From positions 88,347 to 152,346 of the forward strand of contig JAJRUM010000019.1 of the NCBI GenBank assembly GCA_024277815.1: a DNA stretch of 64,000 bases, in the 5' to 3' direction. Of this stretch, positions 29,033 through 38,393 are shown one piece after another. The position numbers and the translations under genes are program-made. This DNA is from Gammaproteobacteria bacterium (GTDB taxonomy: Bacteria > Pseudomonadota > Gammaproteobacteria > Xanthomonadales > SZUA-36). Under the pieces are notes generated by a model that saw only the letters and a list, made by a program, of their open reading frames with translations, made no database searches and had not been told where the DNA came from. The stretch's first letter is position 1; each line of letters opens with the position of its first letter.

Positions 29033-30177
29033 CGGAGTGGGAGCCGGTATACAGAGTGGCCCTTTATAGTTTCCTGATAGGAATCGTATTTGGTGCCGTA
29101 GTTAACAAGACCAATTTCTGCACCATGGGCGCGGTCAGTGACTGGGTCAACATGGGTAACAAGGATCGCTTACGAGCCTGGTTACTGGCTATCGGCGTTG
29201 CCATTCTGGCAACTCAGACCATGCAGTACCAGGGCATCATTGATGTGGGTGAGGCTATCTACCTGACACCAAACTTTGGTTGGCTGGGCTATCTGGTCGG
29301 GGGCTTCCTGTTTGGCATCGGCATGACCCTCGCTTCCGGTTGTGGTCAGCGCACCCTGGTCAGGGTGGGAGGCGGAAACCTCAAGTCGCTGGTGGTGGTG
29401 ATTATTCTTGGCCTGACGGCCTATATGACCATGCGTGGCTTGCTGGCCCTGGTCAGGGTCAACGCCATTGAAGTAGCCAACATCAACCTTGCCGCCAACG
29501 GGATTTCAGACCAGGGCATTGGCACCCTGGTCAGCGCGGCGCTTGGCATTGACAACAGCACGCTGGTCAGCCGTATTGTTGCCGTTCTGCTGGGTGGCGG
29601 CCTGGTCGTTTATGCATTCATGGGAAAAGAGTTCAGGCACAGCTTCGACAACATTTTAGCCGGCCTGGCCATTGGTTTGATCATAGCTGCCGGGTGGTAT
29701 GTTACCGGGGTGGTGGGCTTCGATGATTTCGAGCCGTTGCGACTGGAATCGTATACCTTCATCGCGCCGACCGCCCAGGCCCTGATGTATCTGCAGACCT
29801 TCACCGGATCGACGATAAATTTTGGCATCGCAGCGGTTGCGGGCGTTATTCTGGGGTCTTTCCTGTATGTGATCTTTACCGGAAAATTCAGGCTGGAAAC
29901 ATTCAGTGACGCCAGCGATATGGTTCGCCACATGCTGGGGGCTGTGTTGATGGGATTTGGTGGCGTGCTGGCGCTCGGCTGTACCATTGGCCAGGGCGTG
30001 ACGGGCATGTCCACACTGGCACTGGGTTCTCTGATGGCCCTGGTCAGCATCGTGTTTGGCAGCGCCCTGACGATGAAGTTTGAATACTACCGCATGGATG
30101 AGGAAGGTAATGTCAGTGCATTACGCCAGGCGCTGGCGGATATGCGGCTATTACCCGCGGCACAAAAAAAGGACTGA
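29029..30177 (+). CDS. YeeE/YedE-family transporter, probable thiosulfate importer (TsuA type)
   Basis: 382 residues, almost entirely hydrophobic, with around ten membrane segments. The cysteine motifs typical of the family are present: NKTNFCTMGAVSDW, LASGCGQRTLVRVGGG and LGCTIGQGVTG. Characterised members carry thiosulfate across the inner membrane through a relay of these cysteines. It is coupled to the SoxW-like gene by a 4-base overlap. Its neighbour across the shared terminator is a TusA-type protein; TusA/TsuB-like proteins are known functional partners of YeeE transporters. Confidence 0.9.
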   Translation: MTEWEPVYRVALYSFLIGIVFGAVVNKTNFCTMGAVSDWVNMGNKDRLRAWLLAIGVAILATQTMQYQGIIDVGEAIYLTPNFGWLGYLVGGFLFGIGMTLASGCGQRTLVRVGGGNLKSLVVVIILGLTAYMTMRGLLALVRVNAIEVANINLAANGISDQGIGTLVSAALGIDNSTLVSRIVAVLLGGGLVVYAFMGKEFRHSFDNILAGLAIGLIIAAGWYVTGVVGFDDFEPLRLESYTFIAPTAQALMYLQTFTGSTINFGIAAVAGVILGSFLYVIFTGKFRLETFSDASDMVRHMLGAVLMGFGGVLALGCTIGQGVTGMSTLALGSLMALVSIVFGSALTMKFEYYRMDEEGNVSALRQALADMRLLPAAQKKD

Positions 30178-30194
30178 GCCGACCGGCCCAGTCC
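30164..30194. terminator. terminator shared by tsuA-like and dsrE2-tusA transcripts
   Basis: The stem 30171-30194 (GGACTG and CAGTCC outside, GCCG/CGGC inside) is flanked by seven A on its left. On the minus strand this is a stem followed by a T-tract, ending the leftward dsrE2-tusA transcript. It overlaps the stop codon of the rightward transporter gene. Confidence 0.75.
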
Positions 30195-30257
30195 CTTCAT
30201 TCTTTTGACAGCCTGTGCAACAGTGGCAGTTATGCCAACCGCTGCACAGAATAGCAG

Positions 30258-30485
30258 TCAGCCGGATTTACGAATCAGATAGGTATAAACCCCGTCTTCT
30301 TCATTCTGTTCAACCAACTCATTACCGGTCGTGCGGCAAAAAGCGGCAAAATCAGCCACAGAACCCGGGTCCGTAGACAGGATTTCCAGGGTGTTGCCTC
30401 CCTGCAGTGATTTCAGTGCTTTTTTTGCTCTCAGGATGGGCAACGGGCAGTTAAGGCCCTTTGCGTCAAGTACTTGGTCTGCCAT
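30258..30485 (-). CDS. tusA: TusA-family sulfurtransferase
   Basis: 75 residues with the TusA signature DAKGLNCPLPILRAKKAL, in which Cys13 of the CPxP motif carries persulfide sulfur. In sulfur oxidisers TusA passes sulfane sulfur between rhodaneses, DsrE-type proteins and the oxidising complexes. AAGGAA precedes the ATG. It lies downstream of dsrE2 on the same strand; dsrE2-tusA pairs are typical. Confidence 0.93.
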   Translation of the reverse strand: MADQVLDAKGLNCPLPILRAKKALKSLQGGNTLEILSTDPGSVADFAAFCRTTGNELVEQNEEDGVYTYLIRKSG

Positions 30486-30518
30486 AAATATGTTTCCTTG
30501 CAGTCGTGTGTCAAATAA

Positions 30519-31046
30519 TCAGATAAACAGGTTGATATGGCTTTGGGTGGCCACTTCAATATAAGTCGCCGCGCCGCCAATCTCGAGGCCGTCAATCATG
30601 TCACCCTGCCCGTATTCAAACATATCCATGGTCATCTGGCAGGCAATCAGGCGTACATCCGCCTCAACGGCGAGTTCGCGAAGCTCGGCAATGGGTGCGA
30701 TACCTTTTTTCTTCATCAGGTTTTTCATCATCTTGGATGCTGCAGCATCTACGCCGGGGATCGCTGAAACGATATTTGGCATGCCCATGTGCATACCCAT
30801 CATCGGCATTTTCATGGCCGGGTTGCCCAGAGAGCTAACTTGCAGGTCCAAATCTTTCATCAGCAGGTTGAGGCCATAAAAGGTAAAAAACATGGTGACT
30901 TCAAGCCCCATTGCTGCCGCAGTGGTACCGAGAATGAAAGGCGGATAGGCCCAGTCAAGGCTTCCCTTGGTGACGATAATTGACATGGTGTTTGGGTCAA
31001 TTCCGGGGTTTATTTGCGGACTGCTCATTTCTGCTACGTTGCTCAT
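30519..31046 (-). CDS. dsrE2: DsrE2-like protein (DsrE/DsrF/DrsH family)
   Basis: 175 residues. It has the DsrE2 pattern: MSIIVTKGSLDWAYPPFILG, EVTMFFTFYGLNLL, a Met-rich segment (MKMPMMGMHMGMP), and VRLIACQMTMDMF with the conserved Cys136. Hydrophobic stretches suggest membrane association, as noted for this group. DsrE2 exchanges sulfur with TusA in cytoplasmic sulfur trafficking. No rhodanese gene accompanies the pair here. Confidence 0.9.
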   Translation of the reverse strand: MSNVAEMSSPQINPGIDPNTMSIIVTKGSLDWAYPPFILGTTAAAMGLEVTMFFTFYGLNLLMKDLDLQVSSLGNPAMKMPMMGMHMGMPNIVSAIPGVDAAASKMMKNLMKKKGIAPIAELRELAVEADVRLIACQMTMDMFEYGQGDMIDGLEIGGAATYIEVATQSHINLFI

Positions 31047-31199
31047 ATAATAAAAACCTTCTTTAGTTGAAGAGCTTAGGACATATCAGTATATATAAAA
31101 CCAGTGTATTAAGGAAATCGAATATATATCTGCGTATCTACAGGAAAGAGAAACCACTAAAAATCTTTCAACTGTTATACACGGGATTAACGACAAAGC

Positions 31200-31250
31200 A
31201 GCGGGCGAAAACCCGCTTTAGACCGCAAAAGCTGCCGGGTACCCGGCAGC
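31200..31250 (-). terminator. terminator after qmoAB-hdrCB
   Basis: The perfect 20-base palindrome at 31231-31250 (half site GCTGCCGGGT), followed on the minus strand by TTTT (31227-31230), lies 15 bases beyond the hdrB stop. A second hairpin (31200-31217, AGCGGG/CCCGCT) follows. Confidence 0.75.
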
Positions 31251-31264
31251 CCGGATGGCTTGGG

Positions 31265-32182
31265 TCAGGCGTCTTTGACCAGGATTTCGAGCTTGTCGTT
31301 GCGCACGGTATTGCGGTGCAGTCCGGCGTCATCTTTGGCGTCAAGGCCGAAAGCTTTGGCCATCAACTGGCTATAGAAAACCACCGGGATATTGAACTCG
31401 GTACCAAACTTCTTGTTGATGGCTGATTGATACATTTCCACGTTGGTCTGGCACAGCGGGCAGGGGGTGGAGATGACATCTGCACCGGCATCCTCTGCCG
31501 CCTGCAGGATGTCTTTGATGAGATGCAGGGTTTTTTCCGGTGAAATAACCGCCACCGAACCGCCGCAGCAGCTGGTTTTAAAGTCAAACTCAACCGCTTC
31601 AGCACCGCAGGCTTCGGCAAACTGGTCCAGAAACTCAGGATCGTCAAAGGTATCGTAATTACCGCCCGACTCGGTGTTTGCAAATGGGCGCACAGTCTGA
31701 CAACCGACATAGCCGGCTACTTTCAGCCCTTCAAGGGGGTTGGTGACGCGCTCCTTGATCTTGTCAAAGCCAACCTCATTGACGATAACCTCACAAGCAT
31801 GGCGAACCTGCAGGTTCGCCTCGTAAGACATGTCGCCGACAGCCAGGGACTCGTTGACGTTGCGGCGTAAAGCAATATCCGCCTTGATCTTCTCATTGGA
31901 GCCATGGGTGTTCAGGTAGCATGCTGCGCAACCGGTAATGACATCGGTGGCCTGTTGCTGCTCGGCTTTGGCGAGGTTGCGGCCCGATAAGGTGGTGGTT
32001 GCCAACCGGCCGCCACCGATATTTCCAACCGACGCCCCACAGCAATTCCAGTCGTCGATTTCTTCCATTTCAAGGCCCAGTGCCGGAACAATGGCGCGCA
32101 GTGACTGGTCAAGGTGTTTGGAACTGCCCTGTGAACTGCAACCGGGGTAATAAACAAATTTCTTTTTTCCTGGGTCACTCAT
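31265..32182 (-). CDS. hdrB: heterodisulfide-reductase-like subunit B (HdrB)
   Basis: 305 residues with both CCG domains: an N-terminal one (YYPGCSSQGS, then DDWNCCGASVG, residues 44-52) and a C-terminal one (GYVGCQTVRPF, TSCCGGSVAV, CPLCQ). These bind noncubane Fe-S clusters in HdrB. In this setting it replaces, with HdrC, the membrane subunit QmoC. Its start overlaps the hdrC stop (ATGA). It likely handles electrons from AprBA through QmoAB, with a quinone or a thiol/disulfide as possible partner. Confidence 0.9.
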   Translation of the reverse strand: MSDPGKKKFVYYPGCSSQGSSKHLDQSLRAIVPALGLEMEEIDDWNCCGASVGNIGGGRLATTTLSGRNLAKAEQQQATDVITGCAACYLNTHGSNEKIKADIALRRNVNESLAVGDMSYEANLQVRHACEVIVNEVGFDKIKERVTNPLEGLKVAGYVGCQTVRPFANTESGGNYDTFDDPEFLDQFAEACGAEAVEFDFKTSCCGGSVAVISPEKTLHLIKDILQAAEDAGADVISTPCPLCQTNVEMYQSAINKKFGTEFNIPVVFYSQLMAKAFGLDAKDDAGLHRNTVRNDKLEILVKDA

Positions 32183-32796
32183 GATTCGGCTCCACCCTGT
32201 TGCTCACGCGCTTCAATTTCCTGGGCCTTTGCCAGAATTGCCCGCAAATCCTTATTGGCTGAGACCTTGTGTGGAGGCCCCAGGTGCATGCGCCCTTTCA
32301 TAACCATGCCGAAAGCGATTTTGAGGTTTTCGAGAGACTTCTTGATGCCTTTCACCAACCCGAAGGAGAAGTAGTATTTGGCTGTTACCAGCCTTTCGTC
32401 GGTGCGGCCAAAGTGGGTCAGGCTCCACCAGAAAGATTTGGCGAAACGTGCCGCATCCTGTTCCGTGGCATAGCCCAGATGGGTGGCCTTGGCCGCCAGG
32501 CCCTGCACAATATAGGTGACCGGAATCCCGCGCGGACAGCGTACGGTGCAGCGGTAACACGACGTGCAGTTCCACAAGGTGTCGGAGTTAAAAACCTCTT
32601 CCTTCATACCGGCCCTGATCATCATGAACAGCTTGCGTGGCCCATTGTCCATGTCTGAACCGATTGGGCAGGAGCCTGAGCAGGTGCCGCACTGCATGCA
32701 CATTGACAGTTTATCAGCGCCGTTGATGTTTTTATAAACCCAGCGGGCAAAGCCCAGATCATACTTATGGCTGTTTTCTGGTAGTGATGCTGTCAT
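32179..32796 (-). CDS. hdrC: heterodisulfide-reductase-like subunit C (HdrC)
   Basis: 205 residues. There are two 4Fe-4S ferredoxin motifs, CMQCGTCSGSCPIG and CTSCYRCTVRCPRG, separated by a helical stretch, as in HdrC. No membrane helices are seen, unlike QmoC, which fuses HdrC to a cytochrome b-like part. It is 2 bases after qmoB and overlaps hdrB, so the four genes are one operon. Role: electron wire between QmoAB and HdrB. Confidence 0.92.
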   Translation of the reverse strand: MTASLPENSHKYDLGFARWVYKNINGADKLSMCMQCGTCSGSCPIGSDMDNGPRKLFMMIRAGMKEEVFNSDTLWNCTSCYRCTVRCPRGIPVTYIVQGLAAKATHLGYATEQDAARFAKSFWWSLTHFGRTDERLVTAKYYFSFGLVKGIKKSLENLKIAFGMVMKGRMHLGPPHKVSANKDLRAILAKAQEIEAREQQGGAES

Positions 32797-32798
32797 GG

Positions 32799-35129
32799 TC
32801 AGAATCCCTTGAAGGGGTTAGGGCCGATACCGTCAATGGTCTCAACAAAGCCATTGATCACATTCGGAACGCTGTTTGAGTCGGCGATGGAAACCTCTGC
32901 CATCGTCACCCGCTCCTCTTCCAGCATCAGGCTTTTCAGCGTTTCGCCGATCTTGGCCAGGCGCTCCTCGGCCAGGGCGCTGCCCTTGACGTAGTGGCAC
33001 TGGTAATCGTCACCGGATTTGCAGCCCATCAGCATGATGCCGTCAAAGCCTTTTTCCAGTGCGGTGGAAACCCACAGCAGGGTGACGGAGCCCAGGCAGC
33101 GAACCGGAATAACCCGCACAAAAGCACTATACTGACGGCGGTTCAGACCAGCCATATCCAGCGCCGGATAGGCGTCATTCTCACAGGCAAAGATAAGAAT
33201 ACGGGGTTTTTCATCAAACTCATCCGGCACCTCGATGGCGTCGATCATGCCAAGCACCATGTTGGGGCTGTAGTTGTCAAAGCTTATGGTGCGTACCGGG
33301 CAAGCACCCATGCAGGTGCCGCAGCGCCGACAGCGTGACTCGATCAGAATCGGGAACTTGTTCTCGTCCTCTTCAATCGCGCCAAACGGGCACTCAATGG
33401 TGCAGCGCCGGCACTTGGTGCAGGTGCTGAGGCCGAACTTGGGAAACGACAAATCGCCGACGCGTGGATGCATGGCGGCGCCACGGGCGGCGTTTTCAAT
33501 CGACTGAATGGCCTTGAGTACCGCGCCGGCAGCATCTTCGGAGGCTTCTGCCATGTCCATGGGCCGGCGTACCGGTCCGCAGGTGTAGATGCCTGTGCGA
33601 CGGGTCTCATACGGGAAGCAGATATAATGTGAATCAGAAAAGCCATCAGCCAGCATCGGTATATGCGGTCCCTGCACATACTGGAGGTTGAGCAAAGGAC
33701 CACCGGGCAAGGCTGGCGGCTCTGCCTGGCTTTGCTGGGTGGACTCTGGTTGCCCTATCTGCACAACGGCGGGCCCTGCAGCGTCTGGCGTGGCGGCCTC
33801 TTCATCGATCAGTTTGATCGCCAGCGGTATGGGTGCATTCGGGTTAATATCATCGAGCAGCTGTTCAGCACCGGTAGCAGCGGGTTCAATTTCCGGGTTG
33901 GTAGAGTTGGGCACCATGCCGGTGGCGAGCACTACCATGTCCAGGCCTTGCAGGGTGACTTCTTCACCGAGCAGCACATCATCGTAAGTCAGGCCAAGGT
34001 CGGCAGAAACGTTTTTGACTTTACCCTTGATAAATATGACGCCGGCCTCCTGGGCCTGGCGGTAGAACTCTTCTGCAGTTCCGGGCGTGCGTAATTCATC
34101 AAACAGGATATAGACGCTGGCGTCCGGGTCCAACTCAATGATTTGCAGCGCCTGCTTGATAGAAACGCCGCAACAGACTGATGAGCAGTAGGGCAGGTGG
34201 TCGGGATCGCGCGAACCGGCACACTGAACAAACATAATGGTCTTGGCTGGCTGGCCATCTGCTTTGCGTTGCAAGGGGCCGTCAAGCAGTTCTTCAAGCT
34301 CAATACCAGTAACCACGTCGGTGTTCTGACCGTAACCCAGGTGCCCGAGTTTGTTGGCATCGTAGGGGCGCCAACCCGTGGCCACCACGATTGCGCCGAT
34401 GTGTTCGGTGCGGGGTTCACCACCACTGTTCAGTGCTACCTGAAACTTGCCGGGCCCACCACTTGTTTCGGTAACCAGCGTGCCGGTCAATACCGTTATG
34501 TCGGCTTCGGCCTCTACCGCGGCGACCAGGTCGTTGATGCCGTTGGGTTGCGGGTCGCGATAAGGTGGCAGGTAGGGCATGGTTTTTGACCACTTCCCAG
34601 CCCAGCCACCCAGTTTTTCTTCACGTTCCACCAATAACACCTGGTAGCCGGTTCTTGCAGCCTCCAGTGCGGCATTCAAGCCGGTGGAGCCTCCACCAAG
34701 TACTAACACGGTGCGGCTGTAATCACCTTCAGGGCCGGCTACCGTTGGCAGGGTCTGGGTGGCCTGGGTAATCGCCATACGCAGATAATCGTCAGCCAGC
34801 ATCTGTGTGTCTTCTTCACCGGCAGGCTTTGACCAGGCTACCTGTTCGCGCAGGTTGGCACGGATGGCGGGCGTGCCCGCGAAGGTAAAATTGTCAGTCA
34901 TTACACGTGGCGAGCAGGCAGCGATGATGGGCTGGTTAATGCTGCCGTCAGCCAGATCGGCTTCGATCAGCGCGCGGCCTTCGTCGCCGCACAGAAAGTC
35001 GTGCTGCCGGCAGACGGGTACTTTGTATTCGCTGCTGGCAATCTGCTCGAGGGCATCAACCGAAACAGCATCACCGATACCACAGCCACTGCATATATAC
35101 ACACCGGGGTTTAAGGCTTGATCACTCAT
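32799..35129 (-). CDS. qmoB: QmoB: HdrA-like flavoprotein with MvhD-like domain
   Basis: 776 residues. The N-terminal part has a Cys motif (YICSGCGIGD) and an FAD-binding region (TVLVLGGGSTGLNAALEAAR). HdrA-type cysteines follow (FVQCAGSRD, YCSSVCCGVSIKQAL). Two 4Fe-4S clusters come next (CTKCRRCTIECPFG and CRRCGTCMGACPV), and a C-terminal MvhD-like domain (RVIPVRCLGSVTLLW, GIMLMGCKSGDDYQCHYVKG). The ATG at 35129 overlaps qmoA by 8 bases. Between the FAD and Fe-S parts is a Pro/Ala/Gln-rich insert (around SQAEPPALPGG). QmoAB accepts electrons from APS reductase when it runs in the oxidative direction. Confidence 0.93.
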   Translation of the reverse strand: MSDQALNPGVYICSGCGIGDAVSVDALEQIASSEYKVPVCRQHDFLCGDEGRALIEADLADGSINQPIIAACSPRVMTDNFTFAGTPAIRANLREQVAWSKPAGEEDTQMLADDYLRMAITQATQTLPTVAGPEGDYSRTVLVLGGGSTGLNAALEAARTGYQVLLVEREEKLGGWAGKWSKTMPYLPPYRDPQPNGINDLVAAVEAEADITVLTGTLVTETSGGPGKFQVALNSGGEPRTEHIGAIVVATGWRPYDANKLGHLGYGQNTDVVTGIELEELLDGPLQRKADGQPAKTIMFVQCAGSRDPDHLPYCSSVCCGVSIKQALQIIELDPDASVYILFDELRTPGTAEEFYRQAQEAGVIFIKGKVKNVSADLGLTYDDVLLGEEVTLQGLDMVVLATGMVPNSTNPEIEPAATGAEQLLDDINPNAPIPLAIKLIDEEAATPDAAGPAVVQIGQPESTQQSQAEPPALPGGPLLNLQYVQGPHIPMLADGFSDSHYICFPYETRRTGIYTCGPVRRPMDMAEASEDAAGAVLKAIQSIENAARGAAMHPRVGDLSFPKFGLSTCTKCRRCTIECPFGAIEEDENKFPILIESRCRRCGTCMGACPVRTISFDNYSPNMVLGMIDAIEVPDEFDEKPRILIFACENDAYPALDMAGLNRRQYSAFVRVIPVRCLGSVTLLWVSTALEKGFDGIMLMGCKSGDDYQCHYVKGSALAEERLAKIGETLKSLMLEEERVTMAEVSIADSNSVPNVINGFVETIDGIGPNPFKGF

Positions 35130-36417
35130 TGACAGATCCCCCCTGGGCAGGCAGGCTGGCGGCGGTGCGCACCGCCTGAATTGCACTTAAAGCTGCAGCT
35201 GTCGCGGATTGCACCGACATGGAAACATCCAGCGGCCCACCGGCAACACCGGCAGAAGAGATACCGGCATCATTACCCGGCATCGGAACGATAAAGCCGT
35301 AGTCATCACGACTGGAGGCGCTGGTATCAGACAAAGCGTTAGGCTCCATGCCCAGCGCCAACACGACCAGATCGTACGATCGTGCGTAAATTTCCCGGCT
35401 GAGCGTGTCTTCGCCGCAGATAACGGGTGTGCCATCATCTTCGACCTGGATATGCCCGGGTTTGGATTTGATAAAATTAATTTGCGGGTCAGTGGCGACG
35501 CGCTGATAAAACGCCTCCAGTTTGTCGTGTGCGCGAATGTCGATGTAGTAAATATCCACGGTCGCATCGGCATACTGCTCACGTACATAAACGGCGTGCT
35601 TCATTGAGCCGAGGCAGCAAATACGGGAGCAATAAGGCAGGTGGTTGGTGTCGCGTGAACCGGCGCACTGAATCAACGCGACCCGTTTGACCGGTTCGCC
35701 ATTGGAAGGACGAAGAATTTTACCGCCGGTAGGGCCGTTGTGGGCAGCCAGGCGCTCCATCTCGAGGTTGTTGATAATATCCGCACTCAGATTATAGGAA
35801 TAATTTGTAATTTTGGATGCGTCATAGGGTTTCCAGCCAGTTGCCCAAATAACGGCACCGACTTTGAGGTCAACTGTCGCTTCGCAGTCATCCAGGTCGA
35901 TGGCCCCGTATTTACAGGCTTCACGGATTTTTTCAGCAGCATCTGTGCCAATCACTTCCGGGGCGATCACATAGCGCGGGGGGAAAGCGTGTTCGTGTGG
36001 CAAATAGGCAGCATTGACCTTGTCCATGCCAAAATTGAAGTCGTTGGCAACCTCAACATCGGTTGCTTTGGCACAATCGCCGCAAGCGGTACATTTTTCA
36101 TTGACATAGCGGGGCATGGTCTTTACGGCCACAGAATAATTGCCGGCCTGGCCGCTGAGTGACACCACCCTGGCCATGGTCATAACCTTGATGCGCGGGT
36201 TCTTGCGGATTCTCTGGTAGTTGATTTCCAGGCCGCAAGTGGGGTGACAAAGCTTTGGAAAGTAGCGGTTGAAGGCTGATACACGTCCGCCCAGTGCCGG
36301 ACTTTGCTCCAGCAGAATCACATCGTAACCGGTTTCTGCTGCTTCAACAGCAGCGGTTATGCCGGCGATACCACCACCGACAACCAGGATGGTCTGGCTT
36401 GCTGGTCCCTGGTTCAA
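35122..36417 (-). CDS. qmoA: QmoA: HdrA-like FAD protein
   Basis: 431 residues. N-terminal dinucleotide motif ILVVGGGIAGITAAVEAAE, then CTACGDCAKAT and the HdrA-type pair IQCAGSRDTNHLPYCSR and ICCLGSMKHA. It partners QmoB as electron acceptor of AprBA. No ATG is present at the start: TTG at 36417 has GGAG 7 bases upstream and gives the expected N-terminus. The gene is divergent from sat across a 132-base, very AT-rich spacer (36478-36505 region). Confidence 0.93.
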   Translation of the reverse strand: MNQGPASQTILVVGGGIAGITAAVEAAETGYDVILLEQSPALGGRVSAFNRYFPKLCHPTCGLEINYQRIRKNPRIKVMTMARVVSLSGQAGNYSVAVKTMPRYVNEKCTACGDCAKATDVEVANDFNFGMDKVNAAYLPHEHAFPPRYVIAPEVIGTDAAEKIREACKYGAIDLDDCEATVDLKVGAVIWATGWKPYDASKITNYSYNLSADIINNLEMERLAAHNGPTGGKILRPSNGEPVKRVALIQCAGSRDTNHLPYCSRICCLGSMKHAVYVREQYADATVDIYYIDIRAHDKLEAFYQRVATDPQINFIKSKPGHIQVEDDGTPVICGEDTLSREIYARSYDLVVLALGMEPNALSDTSASSRDDYGFIVPMPGNDAGISSAGVAGGPLDVSMSVQSATAAALSAIQAVRTAASLPAQGGSVNE

Positions 36418-36549
36418 ATCGTTTCTCCGTTTGCCTGAATTGCCATGTCTGAAGGAAACACCGCTTGCTAGCGCACTAATATATTATACTTTAATAATAT
36501 AATCGAACCCAATGCAGGTTAATGTCATTAACTCAGGGAGTATATAACT

Positions 36550-37728
36550 GTGTCTAAGCTGGTAGAACCACATGGTGGCAGCGGATTGAAAGCGCTGTTG
36601 GTGTCGCAATCGGAGCGGGCGGGGAAACTGGAACGGGCCCGGGGACTAACCAGGGTGCCAATGACCAGTCGTGAAGTTTCTGATGTGTTGATGTTGGCAA
36701 TGGGTGCGTACACGCCGCTGGAAGGGTTTATGGATGAGGCCGACTGGCGCCGGGTCAGTCTTGAAATGAAGCTTGAAAATGGTATCTTCTGGCCAATACC
36801 GATTACGCTTTCCTGCGACCAGGGGCTGGCTGACAGCATTCAGCCCAATGAAGAGGTCGCGCTGGTTGATGGAGACAGCGGTGAAATCCTGGCGGTCATG
36901 GCAGTGTCACAGAAGTACTCGCCGGACAAAGCACTTGAGTGCGAGCATGTTTATCGCACATCTGATGCCGCCCACCCGGGCGTGCAAAAGGTTCTGGAGC
37001 AAGGTGTCATTAATCTTGCTGGCCGGGTGGAGTGCCTGGCTGAAGGCGAGTACCCGGAGAAGTATCCACAACTTTATGTCCGCCCGGCAGAGGCGCGGCA
37101 GATGTTTATCGAAAATGGCTGGTCACGGGTGGCAGCCTTTCAAACCCGTAACCCGATGCAAAGAGCGCATGAGCACCTGGTAAAGATCGCTATTGAAGTG
37201 ACCGATGGTGTTTTCATACACCAGGTGCTTGGCAAGTTGAAGCCTGGAGACATTCCTGCCGACGTGCGTACTGAAGCAATACAGGCCATGATCGACAACT
37301 ACTTTGTGCCGGGAACCGTGATACAGGCTGGTTATCCAATTGAAATGCGCTACGCCGGCCCCCGGGAAGCGTTGCTGCATGCATTGATTCGCCAGAACTA
37401 CGGTTGTTCACACCTGATTGTCGGGCGTGACCATGCTGGCGTCGGGAACTATTACGGGCCGTTTGATGCCCATCATATTTTTGATACTTTGTGGGACGGC
37501 GCACTTGAGACTCAGGCACTGAAGATCGACATTACGTTCTATTGCAAGCGTTGCTTTGGAATGGCAACGGGTAAGACCTGCCCGCATGGTGAGTCTGACC
37601 GGATCCACATTTCAGGGACCGAACAGCGCGCCATGCTGGAGGAAGGGGCGCCTGTGCCACCAGAGTTTGGGCGACCAGAGGTCATTGATATTCTCCGCAA
37701 GTATTACGCGGGGCTTACTGCAGAGTAA
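36550..37728 (+). CDS. sat: dissimilatory ATP sulfurylase
   Basis: 392 residues. In sulfur oxidisers it makes ATP and sulfate from APS and pyrophosphate. Nucleotide-site motifs are [16 protein letters not shown] and [18 protein letters not shown]. The C-terminal [16 protein letters not shown] is a metal-binding cluster typical of this homo-oligomeric prokaryotic form. The start is GTG at 36550 with GGGAG upstream. It is directly followed, with no gap, by the ankyrin gene, and then aprBA. Confidence 0.95.
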   Translation: MSKLVEPHGGSGLKALLVSQSERAGKLERARGLTRVPMTSREVSDVLMLAMGAYTPLEGFMDEADWRRVSLEMKLENGIFWPIPITLSCDQGLADSIQPNEEVALVDGDSGEILAVMAVSQKYSPDKALECEHVYRTSDAAHPGVQKVLEQGVINLAGRVECLAEGEYPEKYPQLYVRPAEARQMFIENGWSRVAAFQTRNPMQRAHEHLVKIAIEVTDGVFIHQVLGKLKPGDIPADVRTEAIQAMIDNYFVPGTVIQAGYPIEMRYAGPREALLHALIRQNYGCSHLIVGRDHAGVGNYYGPFDAHHIFDTLWDGALETQALKIDITFYCKRCFGMATGKTCPHGESDRIHISGTEQRAMLEEGAPVPPEFGRPEVIDILRKYYAGLTAE

Positions 37729-38226
37729 ATGGGCAACGGTCGCTTTTATACCCGTTCTGTTGATGGTGGGACAATAGCCGCTCACGCCAGTGTCGCTGCA
37801 GCTGAATCAGCAGCCTTGCAATTGGGTGAGGGTGCCTGCGTGATCGACACGCAGGCACCGGCCTACGTGCCAATGCTGCAGCAGGTTGTTGCCGGGCAGT
37901 TACAGATACTGGGAGTGGGCGGTTGGGGAGCCAACCGACTGAGCCTGGAACAAAATTTTCTACAGGCGATCAAGCGCAAGCAAGTGGCTATCGTGCATGC
38001 TTTTCTGGCCAGTGGAGCAGACCCGGACACGCGGGATGACCGTGGCCAGCCAGCCATCATCTGGTCGGTGGCCTCGGGTCAACCGGAAATCGTACAGTTG
38101 CTGCTGGACAAAGGCGCCAACCCCGATAGCAAAGACCTGGATGGCATGACAGCGATCCGGTTGGCCCGGCAACGCGCCGGGGAGGCTATCGTACAGTTGC
38201 TTATAGAGGCCGGCGTGACTGACTGA
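37729..38226 (+). CDS. ankyrin-repeat protein in the sat-apr cluster
   Basis: 165 residues. The N-terminal 75 residues (MGNGRFYTRSVDGG, LQILGVGGWGANRLS) resemble nothing I recognise. Residues about 78-165 form three ankyrin repeats (AIVHAFLASGADPDTRDDRG, EIVQLLLDKGANPDSKDLDG, AIVQLLIEAGV). There is no signal peptide, so it is probably cytoplasmic. Its ATG follows the sat stop immediately, indicating coupled translation. Ankyrin domains bind proteins, so it may scaffold Sat or AprBA or assist assembly; this is inference. Confidence 0.8.
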   Translation: MGNGRFYTRSVDGGTIAAHASVAAAESAALQLGEGACVIDTQAPAYVPMLQQVVAGQLQILGVGGWGANRLSLEQNFLQAIKRKQVAIVHAFLASGADPDTRDDRGQPAIIWSVASGQPEIVQLLLDKGANPDSKDLDGMTAIRLARQRAGEAIVQLLIEAGVTD

Positions 38227-38393
38227 TTGCAGGCCCTGTACCCGGCTTGTTTGCTACACCCTACCAACATCTTACTTTACAATAATTGAATATATGTTAA
38301 TCTCAAAACGATTGACCCGAAGAAAGCAAAGCAGGTGCGCGGCTAACGCTGGCGCGCCGCTTACCCAAAAATAGAACTTAGGGAGTTATCTCA

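Noticed and set aside
36471..36510. A defined promoter pair in the AT-rich qmoA-sat spacer
   Set aside because: The region is AT-rich and surely regulatory, but no -35/-10 pair with good spacing could be fixed by eye.
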